A stretch of DNA of 45,184 nt from Lingula anatina (Eukaryota > Brachiopoda > Lingulata > Lingulida > Lingulidae). The stretch is from contig NW_019775511.1 in NCBI RefSeq assembly GCF_001039355.2, positions 34,741-79,924 on the forward strand. The letters run 5' to 3'. The notes below the pieces were generated by a model. The model saw nothing but the letters and a program-made list of their open reading frames with translations, had not been told where the DNA came from and ran no database searches. The position numbers and the translations under genes were made by a program. Below are positions 31,925-42,929 of the stretch, in pieces (position 1 is the first letter of the stretch; every line of letters starts with the position of its first letter).

Positions 31925-34900
31925 ACTGCTTTCCTCCCTCTGGACCCTATCTAAGACTAACTCACGAGCATCCATCAATGCGTCACGGTGAATTGTTCTC
32001 TCAGGCCCTGTTCCATTGACACGTTTCACTTTGTACACTCTTCCCTCAGTATCCACACAGTCTACAACAATACATGGCTCTGCTTCCCACTTGTCTTGAA
32101 TTTTATTCCTTCCCATAATATGGACATTTTTCATAAAAACCTGGCTTCCAATCACCAAAGGTCTGCTATTTGCTTTCACTTTGCTTCTTTCATGGCGTTT
32201 AGTAGCTTCATTTTCTGTATATTTCAAAGCTGTTCGGTATGCTTCCCGCAGGCGTTTCTGGTGACCATGGTAAAAATCCAGTCATTCACTTCTTCCCCTG
32301 CTGTCTTCCCTCCTGGAATACTTGATTTTAAAAGAAAATCAATTGGCAATCTTGGCTCTCTCCCGAACATTAAAAATAGGGAGAATACTTCGTAGTTGTA
32401 TGAGGGGTACAGTTATATGAGTATACTAATTCTGGTAAATACTCTGGCCAACGTTTTTTCTGTTCTTGTTGTAGAGTTCTTAAACGGTCGTGTAATGTTC
32501 TATTAAAGCGCTCAGCATGAGAATTTCCCTGAGGATGATACGGTGTTGTTCTAACATCGTGAAATCTATAGCTAACACTTCTAAGGGACGCTTTGCAATT
32601 ATTGAACCCAAAGACGTTTTCACACTCTTTCCTTTGGCAACTACACGACGCTGACAATTATCACAATAGTCTTTCACTTCTTTTCCCATGCAAGGCCAAA
32701 AACAACGAGATTCCAATATTTGTAAAGTTTATCACTCGACTGATGACCCATATTATCATGTACTGCTTTCAAAACAACAGTTTTTAAAAATTCTGGTAAC
32801 AAAACTTGACATGCAACTACATTGTTATGCACCTAGGTTCTATATAATATTCCATTCACTTCTTTCAATCTACTCCAGTCTCTGAGAATTCTGTTCACTT
32901 TCTTAGTTTCTTTACGCATCTGTCGAACAGTGGACTTTCCATGTCTCCAATATTTGAGTACTCTGCCAATCGTGTTGTCGGTTTCCTGGTATTTCTTCAT
33001 ATCTTCACAATCAATTGCAGGAAAAGTACTAGTGGTTGAATGGTTTTCTTGAATCATTATGTCTTTATCTATACTGACAGTCTGTGCAATCAGTTTTCGT
33101 GGAAGTAAAGTACCATAATATCTAAAAATTGCATTTTCAGCTTGCTGATTCCACTGCACTTCTTCAAACCGAACAGAATGAGGTTCTGCGTCTGTAATAT
33201 CTTTTCTACTCAATGCATCTGCTACCACGTTGGTTTTTCCTGATCTGTACTTTACCTGTAATCTAAAATTGGCTAGCTCGGCAACCCATCTTGTCTCTGT
33301 TGCTCCAAGTTTTGCGGATGACTGTACATATGCAAGTGGATTGTTATATGTATATACAACACAGTTTGCACCAATTAGATAGTCTCTGAATTTCTTTGTA
33401 ACAGCCCACTTCAAAGCACACAGTTCTAGCTTCATAGCTCCATAACTCACACTTTTCTCAGCTGGACGTAAGGATCTACTCGCATAACTAATTACAACAA
33501 TTTTTCCATTTTGTTCTTGAGATAGTACAGCTCCAAGACCCATACCGTTAGCATCTATTTCTAGTATATATGGTTTTGTAAAGTCTGGATAACCCAGCAG
33601 TGGCGCATGAGTTAATGCATGTTTCAGTTTCTGAAATGATTCCATCCACTGTGAATCCCATTTCCAAGCAGTAGTAGACTTCACGATCTTGCTTGATTTC
33701 TGTGATAATTTTGTTCCTCCAGTGAATTTATGCAACGGCCCGGCGATTTTAGCAAAGTTTGGAACAAATCGTCTGTAATAGCTGCACACACCAAGGAACT
33801 GTGACAGTTGCTTCTCATTTTTTGGAGTGGTCCAGTTTTTTATTGCGGATATTTTACTGGGATCTGGTTCCACACCTTCTCCTGACACAATATGACCCAA
33901 GTAACGTAACTTCTTATGTAACAGCTGACACTTGCTAGGCTTGACCTTGAGGTTTTCTTCTTGTAGCCTTTGTAAAACTATCTCAAGTCTCTCTAATGTT
34001 TCTTCTACTGTAGACCCAAACACTAAAATATCATCAAGATATATCAGCACACTTTTAAAATTTATGTCACCAAACAATTGATCCATCAATCGCATGAAAG
34101 TCGCTGGTGCTCCACAAACACCAAAACTCATTCGAGTAAACTCAAAAAGACCACCTGTCCCTGACCTAAATGCTGTTTTGGGAATATCATTTTCATATAT
34201 TGGTACCTGGTAATACCCATGAGCTAAATCAAGAGAACAGTAATATTTTGAACCACGTAATACATCTAAAGCCTCTTCAATTCTCGAGGGTATGCATCAT
34301 GATGTGTTTTTGCATTAAGTTCCCTATAATCAACACACATTCGAAGTTCACCTGTTTTCTTACGTACCAATACAATTGGAGCAGCATAAGGACTATATGA
34401 GTCTCTGATAATACCTCTTTCCTTCCATTGCTTCAAATACTGTCTCAATTCTTCCCAGTGCTGAGGAGGAACTCTTCTATGTGGAATACGGACTGGTACA
34501 TCATCTTTGGTTCTTATGTAATGTTTCACTTTCCGGCATAAACCAATGTCATCATCATTCTTGCTAAAAACAGTATCATATTTTACAATTAAGTCAATCA
34601 GCAGTCTTTTACTTTTTTCATCAAGTGTCATACCAACATCCATTTTCTGTAATAACTGCTCTGCAGTGGCCTTGGCATTCTGAGTTGACACATCACACAT
34701 GTCAGATTGAACAACTAAATTGTCACCTACAGCATCAAAGCAATTTATGGGTTGTATCTTAGCTATCTGTGTACGAGGTTTCAAATAAATATCTGCATCA
34801 CTGGTATTTGCTATTGGGCATGGTACAATTCCTTCTTGATTAACAGCTACACAAGTTGTGCCAATCATTATACCACGAGGCAAAGTTAGACTTTCCATTT

Positions 34901-34980
34901 CTTCTATAACAGCATAATAAAAATGACCATTACCTGCTTGGCTAACAGTTGCTGGTATCACTTGGACTGAACTTGCTGGT
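31925..34980 (-). pseudogene. pol segment C: reverse transcriptase, RNase H, broken integrase
   Basis: 34961-34266 encodes the region between protease and reverse transcriptase and the fingers (YAAPIVLVRKKTGELRMCVD). A 4-base deletion near 34288 shifts the frame. 34131-32833 holds YLDDILVFG, the thumb (LGHIVSGEGVEPDPSK), RNase H (ILEIDANGMGLGAVLSQEQN, SRSLRPAEKS) and the linker to a TAG after GILYRT. The integrase has the same core deletion as segment D. In this copy the RNase H motif TDNN reads TYNN. 31925-33209 is almost identical to 30639-31923. The segment ends abruptly at 34980 in unrelated sequence. Confidence 0.85.
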
Positions 34981-35127
34981 ATACAGGCCTACCCAACTAC
35001 CAGACTCGGTACCTAAGGATCCTGAATTAACCGGTATATCGGGCCACACTGCCCGTTTTCAAGGTGTGTGACAGATCGCATTTCGGAGTATCAGCTATAA
35101 CACCGACAGGATGAGCCCTTGCATGCT
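34981..35127. other. Unrelated 147-base insert between pol copies
   Basis: At about 34980 the pol sequence stops (the other copies go on to agtatgggttgattccc) and 147 bases of different, more GC-rich sequence follow up to the N at 35128. It matches nothing else in the window that I can see. It may be host DNA at the edge of another copy, or a misjoin. Confidence 0.6.
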
Positions 35128-35128
35128 N

Positions 35129-37816
35129 TCGTGTTGTCGGTTTCCTGGTATTTCTTCATATCTTCACTATCAATTGCAGGAAAAGTACTAGTGGATAAAT
35201 GATTTTCTTGAATCCTTATGTCTTTATCTATACTGGCAGTCTGTGCAATCAGTTTTCGTGGAAGTAAAGTACCATAATGTCTAAAAAATGCATTTTCAGC
35301 TTGCTCATTCCACTGTACTTCTTCAAACCGCACAGAATGAGGTTCTGCGTCTGTAACATCTTTTCTACTCAATGCATCTGCTACCACGTTGGTTTTTCCT
35401 GATCTGTACTTTATCTGTAATCTAAAATTGGCTAGCTCGGCAACCCATCTTGCCTCTGTTGCTCCAAGTTTTGCAGATGACTGTACATATGCAAGTGGAT
35501 TATTATCTGTATATACAACACAGTTTGCACCAATTAGATAGTCTCTGAATTTCTCTGTAACAGCCCACTTCAAAGCACACAGTTCTAGCTTCATAGCACC
35601 ATAACTCCCACTTTTCTCAGCTGGACGTAAGGATCTACTCGCATAACTAATTACAACAATTTTTCCATTTTGTTCTTGAGATAGTACAGCTCCAAGACCC
35701 ATACCGCTAGCATCTATTTCTAGTATATATGGTTTTGTAAAGTCTGGATACCCCAGCAGTGGCGCATGAGTTAATGCATGTTTCAGTTTCTGAAATGATT
35801 CCACACACTGTGAATCCCATTTCCAAGCAGTAGTAGACTTCACAATCTTGCTTGATTTCTGTGATGATTTTGTTCCTCCAGTAAGTTTATGCAATGGCCC
35901 GGCGATTTTAGCAAAGTTTGGAACAAATCGTCTGTAATAGCTGCACACACCAAGGAACTGTGACAGTTGTTTCTAATTTTTTGGAGTGTTCCAGTTTTTT
36001 ATTGCGGATATTTTACTAGGATCTGGTTCCACACCTTCTCCTGACACAATATGACCCAAGTAACGTAACTTCTTATGTAACAGTTGACACTAGCTAGGCT
36101 TGACCTTGAGGTTCTCTTCCTGTAACCTTTGTAAAACTATCTCAAGTCTCTCTAATGTTTCTTCTACTGTAGACCCAAACACTAAAATATCATCAAGATA
36201 TATCAGTACACTTTTAAAATTTTTGTCACCAAACAATTGATCCATCAATCGCATGAAAGTCGCTGGTGCTCCACAAAGACCAAAACTCATTCGAGTAAAC
36301 TCAAAAAGACCACCTGTCCCTGACCTAAATGCTGTTTTTGGAATATCATTTTCATTTATTGGTACCTGGTAATACCCATGAGCTAAATCAAGAGAACAGT
36401 AATATTTTGAACCACGTAATACATCTAAAGCCTCTTCAATTCTCGGCAGAGGGTATGCATCATGATGTGTTTTTGCATTAAGTTCCCTATAATCAACACA
36501 CATTCGAAGTTCACCTGTTTTCTTACGTACCAATACAATTGGAGCAGCATAAGGACTATGCGAGTCTCTGATAATACCTCTTTCCTTCCATTGCTTCAAA
36601 TACTGTCTCAATTCTTCCCAGTGCTGAGGAGGAACTCTTCTATGTGGAATACGGACTGGTACATCATCTTTGGTTCTTATGTAATGTTTCACTTTCCGGC
36701 ATAAACCAATGTCATCATCATTCTTGCTAAAAACAGTATCATATTTTACAATTAAGTCAATCAACAGTCTTTTACTTTTCTCATCAAGTGTCATACCAAC
36801 ATCCATTTTCTGTAACAACTGCTCTGCAGTGGCCTTGGCATTTGGAGTTGACACATCACACATCTCAGATTGAACAACTAAATTGTCACCTACAGCATCA
36901 AAGCGATTTATGGGTTGTATCTTAGCTATCTGTGTACGAGGTTTCAAATAAATATCTGCATCACTGGTATTTGCTATTGGGCATGGTATAATTCCTTCTT
37001 GATTAACAGCTACACAGGTTGTGCCAATCATTATACCACGAGGCAAAGTTAGACTTTCCATTTCTTCTATAACAGCATAATAAAACTGACCATTACCTGC
37101 TTGGCTTACAGTTGCTGGTACCACTTGGACTGAACTTGCTGGTATAAGTATGGGTTGATTCCCTGCAATCTTGACTTTACTTTCTTGTAAACGGTTTGTG
37201 TACGCCACATTTTCTTCATAAAGTGACAGCACTGCTACCCATTCGTCTGAGTGATTCTTCAAAATAGACTTGTAGCCTTCTCCAAAGTACTGTTTAACAT
37301 GGCGGAAGACATTAGATCCAATTACCCCAGGCACCTGTATTTTCCGTTTCTCCACAGGAGTATCAGTAGGATCTTTAACTACAAGGAAACCTACATTGGG
37401 AATAACATGATTATTGATCTGCAAATCAGTTTCAATGTATCCAAGGTATGGTATATCAGCACCTTGTGTACTAGAAATGTTTATCAAACTTGAAACGTCA
37501 ATCAAATGTACACTGGGTAAGTTTTCTCTGTACCATCTTTCTGTGACTGTTGATACTTGCGCTCCCGTGTCCAATAAACACTGAATACTGCAGCCATTAA
37601 TGCTAACCACAGTTTCTGGACATTTTCCAACTATCTTAGTTAAAAACCCACTTAAAAATCCTGATTTTGTGGACAGTTTCTAAGTAAATGTTCTTCTGAA
37701 CCACACTTAAAACATTTCCTCACCTCAGATTGTCTACCATATCGGTTGCTATGTCGACCTCTACCTCTAATTTGACCTCTACCTCTTACTTCTCTTTTCA
37801 TGTCACGCTGACCTTG
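35129..37816 (-). pseudogene. pol segment B: gag end, protease, reverse transcriptase, RNase H
   Basis: The segment opens in the gag zinc-knuckle region (CFKCGSEEHLLRNC) and passes to protease CLLDTGAQVSTVT (DTG active site). It then runs through a long frame (37610-36090) with the reverse transcriptase fingers and palm, including CVDYRELNAKTHHDAYPLPR, LAHGYYQVPINEND and YLDDILVFG. Two nonsense changes relative to the other copies follow: AAG to TAG near 36092 and GAG to TAG near 35974. RNase H (35948 onward) shows EIDASGMGLGAVLSQ, TDNNPLAYVQSS and NVVADALSR. It corresponds over its length to 37818-40497. Confidence 0.88.
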
Positions 37817-37817
37817 N

Positions 37818-40364
37818 TTGTGTTGTCGGTTTCCTGGTATTTCTTCATATCTTCACTATCAATTGCAGGAAAAGTACTAGTGGATAAATGGTTTTCTTGA
37901 ATCCTTGTCTTTATCTATACTGGCAGTCTGTGCAATCAGCTTTCGTGGAAGTAAAGTACCATGTCTAAAAAATGAATTTTCAGCTTGCTCATTCCACTGT
38001 ACTTCTTCAAACCGAACAGAATGAGGTTCTGCGTCTGTAATATCTTTTCTACTCAATGCATCTGCTACCACGTTGGTTTTTCCTGATCTATACTTTATCT
38101 GTAATCTAAAATTGGCTAGCTCGGCAACCCATCTTGTCTCTGTTGCTCCAAGTTTTGCGGATGACTGTATATATGCAAGTGGATTATTATCTGTATACAC
38201 AATACAGTTTGCACCAATTAGATAGTCTCTGAATTTCTCTGTAACAGCCCACTTCAAAGCACACAGTTCTAGCTTCATAGCACCATAACTCCCACTTTTC
38301 TCAGCTGGACGTAAGGATCTACTCGCATAACTAATTACAACAATTTTTCCATTTTGTTCTTGAGATAGTACAGCTCCAAGACCCATACCGCTAGCATCTA
38401 TTTCTAGTATATATGGTTTTGTAAAGTCTGGATACCCCAGCAGTGGCGCATGAGTTAATGCATGTTTCAGTTTCTGAAATGATTCCACACACTGTGAATC
38501 CCATTTCCAAGCAGTAGTAGACTTCACAATCTTGCTTGATTTCTGTGATGATTTTGTTCCTCCAGTAAGTTTATGCAATGGCCCGGCGATTTTAGCAAAG
38601 TTTGGAACAAATCGTCTGTAATAGCTGCACACACCAAGGAACTGTGACAGTTGTTTCTCATTTTTTGGAGTGTTCCAGTTTTTTATTGCGGATATTTTAC
38701 TAGGATCTGGTTCCACACCTTATCCTGACACAATATGACCCAAGTAACGTAACTTCTTATGTAACAGTTGACATTTGCTAGGCTTGACCTTGAGGTTCTC
38801 TTCCTGTAACCTTTGTAAAACTATCTCAAGTCTCTCTAATGTTTCTTCTACTGTAGACCCAAACACTAAAATATCATCAAGATATATCAGTACACTTTTA
38901 AAATTTATGTCACCAAACAATTGATCCATCAATCGCATGAAAGTCGCTGGTGCTCCACAAAGACCAAAACTCATTCGAGTAAACTCAAAAAGACCACCTG
39001 TCCCTGACCTAAATGCTGTTTTTGGAATATCATTTTCATTTATTGGTACCTGGTAATACCCATGAGCTAAATCAAGAGAACAGTAATATTTTGAACCACG
39101 TAATACATCTAAAGCCTCTTCAATTCTTGGCAGAGGGTATGCATCATGATGTGTTTTTGCATTAAGTTCTCTATAATCAACACACATTCGAAGTTCACCT
39201 GTTTTCTTACGTACCAATACAATTGGAGCAGCATAAGGACTATGCGAGTCTCTGATAATACCTCTTTCCTTCCATTGCTTCAAATACTGTCTCAATTCTT
39301 CCCAGTGCTGAGGAGGAACTCTTCTATGTGGAATACGGACTGGTACATCATCTTTGGTTCTTATGTAATGTTTCACTTTCCGGCATAAACCAATGTCATC
39401 ATCATTATTGCTAAAAACAGTATCATATTTAACAATTAAGTCAATCAACAGTCTTTTACTTTTCTCATCAAGTGTCATACCAACATCCATTTTCTGTAAC
39501 AACTGCTCTGCAGTGGCCTTGGCATTTGGAGTTGACACATCACACATCTCAGATTGAACAACTAAATTGTCACCTACAGCATCAAAGCGATTTATGGGTT
39601 GTATCTTAGCTATCTGTGTACGAGGTTTCAAATAAATATCTGCATCACTGGTATTTGCTATTGGGCATGGTACAATTCCTTCTTGATTAACAGCTACACA
39701 GGTTGTGCCAATCATTATACCACGAGGCAAAGTTAGACTTTCCATTTCTTCTATAACAGCATAATAAAACTGACCATTACCTGCTTGGCTTACAGTTGCT
39801 GGTACCACTTGGACTGAACTTGCTGGTATAAGTATGGGTTGATTCCCTGCAATCTTGACTTTACTTTCTTGTAAACGGTTTGTGTACGCCACATTTTCTT
39901 CATAAACGTGACAGCACTGCTACCCATTCGTCTGAGTGATTCTTCAAAATAGACTTGTAGCCTTCTCCAAAGTACTGTTTAACATGGCGGAAGACATTAG
40001 ATCCAATTACCCCAGGCACCTGTATTTTCCGTTTCTCCACAGGAGTATCAGTAGGATCTTTAACTACAAGGAAACCTACATTGGGAATAACATGATTATT
40101 GATCTGTAAATCAGTTTCAATGTATCCAAGGTATGGTATATCAGCACCTTGTGTACTAGAAATGTTAATCAAACTTGAAACGTCAATCAAATGTACACTG
40201 GGTAAGTTTTCTTTGTACCATCTTTCTGTGACTGTTGATACTTGCGCTCCCGTGTCCAATAAACACTGAATACTACATCCATTGATGCTAACCACAGTTT
40301 CTGGACATTTTCCAACTATCTTTGTTAAAAACCCATTTAAAAATCCTGATTTTGTGGACAGTTT
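37818..40364 (-). pseudogene. pol segment A: protease, reverse transcriptase, RNase H
   Basis: The pol frame opens at 40364, overlaps the end of gag by 28 bases in the -1 frame, and carries the DTG protease motif. An extra C near 39906 shifts the frame (the other copy has cataaagtg, this one cataaacgtg). 39892-38720 carries the reverse transcriptase (YLDDILVFG at about 38865-38892) and ends in a nonsense change (GAA to TAA near 38717). 38716-37877 carries RNase H with EIDASG, TDNNPLAYIQSS and VVADALSR, with small deletions near the end. The segment stops at the N at 37817 at the same word (gtgttgtcggtttcctgg) as segment B, before integrase. Confidence 0.88.
40337..40364 (-). promoter_or_regulatory. 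Possible -1 frameshift region between gag and pol
   Basis: Gag and pol overlap by 28 bases, and pol is in the -1 frame. The gag frame ends GAT TTT TAA; slipping back one base on T TTT TAA would read TTT TTA into pol. The same bases are kept in segment B. This is inference from frame layout only. Confidence 0.4.
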
Positions 40365-41281
40365 CTAAGTAAATGTTCTTCTGAACCACACTTAAAACAT
40401 TTCCTCACCTCAGATTGTCTACCATATCGGTTGCTATGTCGACCTCTACCTCTACTTTGACCTCTACCTCTTACTTCTCTTATCATGTCACGCTGACCTC
40501 GAAATTGTCCTCTCATTAACTCATTTATTTGTTGCTGTTGTTGCAAAATTTGTTTAGATTGCTGAGCTATTTGTTTACTTTGTTCTTGGACTAATTTTAA
40601 AATTTCATCATTTTGTACAGCAGACTCTTGGAGAGTACCTGTTTCTTTCTGATTCTGATCACTCCTACCGATCCAGTCAATAGCTCTATCTCTAAGGTCA
40701 AAAAATGACAATCTTGGTTGTTCTAAATTTAGTCTTCTCAACTCTCTTTTCAAACTGTTATCTCTAACACATTCCGCTAATCTACCTTTCAGTGTATTAT
40801 CTCTGTCAACCAAGAATTCTTCCCTGATAACACAAATTTCATCAAAAAGTTCAACCAATTTTAGTGAACATGAGAGCAGATCTTCTTTACTACCTTGTTT
40901 GTACTCATAAAAACGTTGCTGAAGAACAGGCAGTATGTCACCATCCCCGAAAACTTTTATTAAAATTTCAAAAATTTTCTCTGGGTTTGTGCTAATTTCT
41001 ATCCCTCTACCAATGATTTCTTTTCTAGCTTTACCAGCTAAATTACTAACAATGAAAGCGGCAGCTTCTTCCCTATCTTTAAATTTTCTGGTATTGAGGT
41101 GAGCTTTTATATCTTGCACCCATTCCTTAATTTCTACATCATCAGGAGATGAAGGCTTATCTTTAAAACGTGCTATTCTTCTTGAAGAGGAGATATACTG
41201 GTAACATGATTGATCAGTAAAACCTTCAGATCTTAACTCTTCTTTAATTTCTGACTTTAGTTTTTCTTTACTCTCTGCCAT
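40337..41281 (-). CDS. gag: gag polyprotein of the Ty3/gypsy element (314 aa)
   Basis: It is a single open frame with an ATG at 41281 and TAA at 40339-40337. The N-terminal two thirds resemble retrotransposon gag capsid regions (IKEWVQDIKAHLNTRKF, FIVSNLAGKARKEIIGRG, LLSCSLKLVELFDEI). A Gln-rich stretch (KQILQQQQQINELMRGQ), an Arg/Gly-rich stretch (RGRGQSRGRGRHSNRYG) and a CCHC zinc knuckle (CFKCGSEEHLLRNC, spacing C-x2-C-x4-H-x4-C) follow. The role is assembly of the intracellular particle and binding of element RNA. It is the only undamaged frame of this element. The product is followed by pol in the -1 frame. Confidence 0.92.
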   Translation of the reverse strand: MAESKEKLKSEIKEELRSEGFTDQSCYQYISSSRRIARFKDKPSSPDDVEIKEWVQDIKAHLNTRKFKDREEAAAFIVSNLAGKARKEIIGRGIEISTNPEKIFEILIKVFGDGDILPVLQQRFYEYKQGSKEDLLSCSLKLVELFDEICVIREEFLVDRDNTLKGRLAECVRDNSLKRELRRLNLEQPRLSFFDLRDRAIDWIGRSDQNQKETGTLQESAVQNDEILKLVQEQSKQIAQQSKQILQQQQQINELMRGQFRGQRDMIREVRGRGQSRGRGRHSNRYGRQSEVRKCFKCGSEEHLLRNCPQNQDF

Positions 41282-41544
41282 TTTTATTCAACCCAACTAA
41301 CAACATGCAATATTCTAACTCAGTTGACTGATGTAATGTTAAACTAAACTAAACAAAACTAAACTATAACATATAATACTACTACAACTGATAAACAATA
41401 AGAATATATACAATATTTACAATATATTTATTCACTGTAATGCACTGCAAAATGTATGGTATGAGATTACTCTGGCTCCACAGATCATTGGTCTTGCGCC
41501 GACACCATGAAGATTTACTGAGGAAGTCACTGGCCCTAGCCCTG

Positions 41545-41905
41545 CGTTGACACGACGAATTTCACTGATCCTGTACTATGTCCACACACGCAGATCACTG
41601 GCCCTGGTTCACTGGCTCAAGGAAATCATGCACTGGTCCTGCGCCGACACCATGGAGTTCACTTGCCCTGTACTGAATTCACATAGATCACTGGCTCTGA
41701 TTCACTGGCTCAAGGACATCACTAACCCAGAAATGGATTCACACATGACACTGGCTCTGGTTCACTGGCCCAAGGAAATCATTAGCCCAGAACAGTATTC
41801 ACACAGGTCACTGGCTCTGGTTCCCTGGCTCAATTACATCACTAGCCCTGAACAGGATTCACACAGGTCACTGGCTCTGGTTCACTGGCTCAAGGAAGGG
41901 CGGGG
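41545..41905 (-). repeat. 60-bp tandem repeats in the element leader
   Basis: About five units of about 60 bases, marked by cactggctctggttcactgg (41752, 41812 and 41872 are 60 apart), lie between the primer-binding site and gag. A plus-strand open frame through them (HRSLALVHWLKEI repeats) follows from the period being a multiple of three and is not called a gene. Confidence 0.82.
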
Positions 41906-41955
41906 TGGGCTAACTACTTGTATGCCTTATATATGCCATGTGCCACACTATCTTA

Positions 41956-41972
41956 CCCTGCTCGCAGCGCCA
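41956..41972 (-). other. Primer-binding site
   Basis: On the minus strand TGGCGCTGCGAGCAGGG lies two bases after the 5' LTR end. From memory it fits the 3' end of a serine tRNA (CCA plus an acceptor arm of the GCTGCGA type). This should be checked against the host tRNAs. Confidence 0.65.
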
Positions 41973-41974
41973 AA

Positions 41975-42431
41975 TGTAACCGAGTGTTTCTTGTATTTTA
42001 TAGCATGGCAACAAAGTTGATTGGTTTTCCAAAAATTAACGTTTATTCAATTCAATTATGGCATATAGAGTCATATGTAATAAAATGACATACAAAATGG
42101 CATATATAAGGCCCCCTGAAAAAGGTACAAAGAGAATATTTTAATAAGGCCTATTATAAAGTTACATACATACATACTGAAATACTGACATATTGAATGT
42201 GAGACAAATATCGGCATCTTTTATAATGAATAACTATGAATGAATATAATACTTTATAAGTAAATACCTGTACTAACCCTGATAACACTGAAAAAGCCTA
42301 GAGCACACAACACACGTGTCTCTTCGTCTCTCCACACACACAGTGAATGAATATTAAGGTCAAATTCACCGCGTGACTTCCGGAGTTACCGGAAGTTACG
42401 TATATTCATGAGTATCTTATCACTTGTCACA
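41975..42431 (-). repeat. 5' LTR of the 29-42 kb element
   Basis: It is 457 bp, TGTGACAAGTG to CGGTTACA on the minus strand, and pairs with 29266-29718. It borders an ATA/GATA microsatellite at 42432-42465. Confidence 0.85.
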
Positions 42432-42929
42432 ATAATAATAATAGATAGATAGATAGATAGATAACAAATAAAACAAATAAAAAATGATAACAAAGTTTTA
42501 TGACAAAAGTTTCACAGGTACCTTTGCTAGTCGACCATGAAATTGTATTACTATCCAACGTGTAGAAATTTCGCGCAGCCTTTGGAATTAGAATCGCCTA
42601 GGCTACTATCTATTTCATGAAAGTTATTCGGCTTCAGTTCTTATTCAAAATTTTGTGTGCAGGTTGTACTGGTACATGCTTGGCGCCAACAGTTACGTCA
42701 AAACCATCCCGGTGAACATTGTGCAAACTTAAAACTTCTTCACTAATCACTCTTTGTAAAGATAAGATAGATTAACTATCCGCGGTACATTTTTCTCTTT
42801 TAGTATAATTTTTTCTTAAACACCTGTTTTGGTTGACTCCTCAAAAAGAGTTCACTAAAAAGCCTAACAAATTAGACATTTTTCCCATAATTTCATCATT
42901 TCTTTGAATTATTTCTTCATTTCTTACAG
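42432..42929. other. Microsatellite and intron, no gene seen
   Basis: (AAT)n(GATA)n at 42432-42465, then AT-rich sequence leading to the acceptor ttcttacag of the transporter exon. A possible exon after tttgtgtgcag at about 42661 was considered and not accepted. Confidence 0.5.

Larger units (their letters stand above)
29266..42431 (-). mobile_element. Ty3/gypsy LTR retroelement, with pol present as several overlapping copies
   Basis: LTRs lie at 29266-29718 and 41975-42431. The order on the minus strand is 5' LTR, primer-binding site, leader with 60-bp repeats, gag, protease, reverse transcriptase, RNase H, integrase, polypurine tract, 3' LTR. This order and the YLDDIL and GPERTIHRDAL motifs place it in Ty3/gypsy (Metaviridae). 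The interior is longer than one element because pol segments are repeated across single Ns at 37817, 35128 and 31924. Each pol copy carries its own stops or frameshifts. I could not find a clear target duplication (left flank atata, right flank ataat). Confidence 0.88.

Noticed and set aside
41547-42020. Plus-strand frame with HRSLALVHWLKEI repeats
   Set aside because: It arises from the 60-base leader repeat and runs into the LTR, opposite to the element's coding strand.
42661-42712. Possible SLC22 exon after tttgtgtgcag (LYWYMLGANSYVKT)
   Set aside because: The peptide does not match the region of the family expected before helix 7, and the donor is weak.
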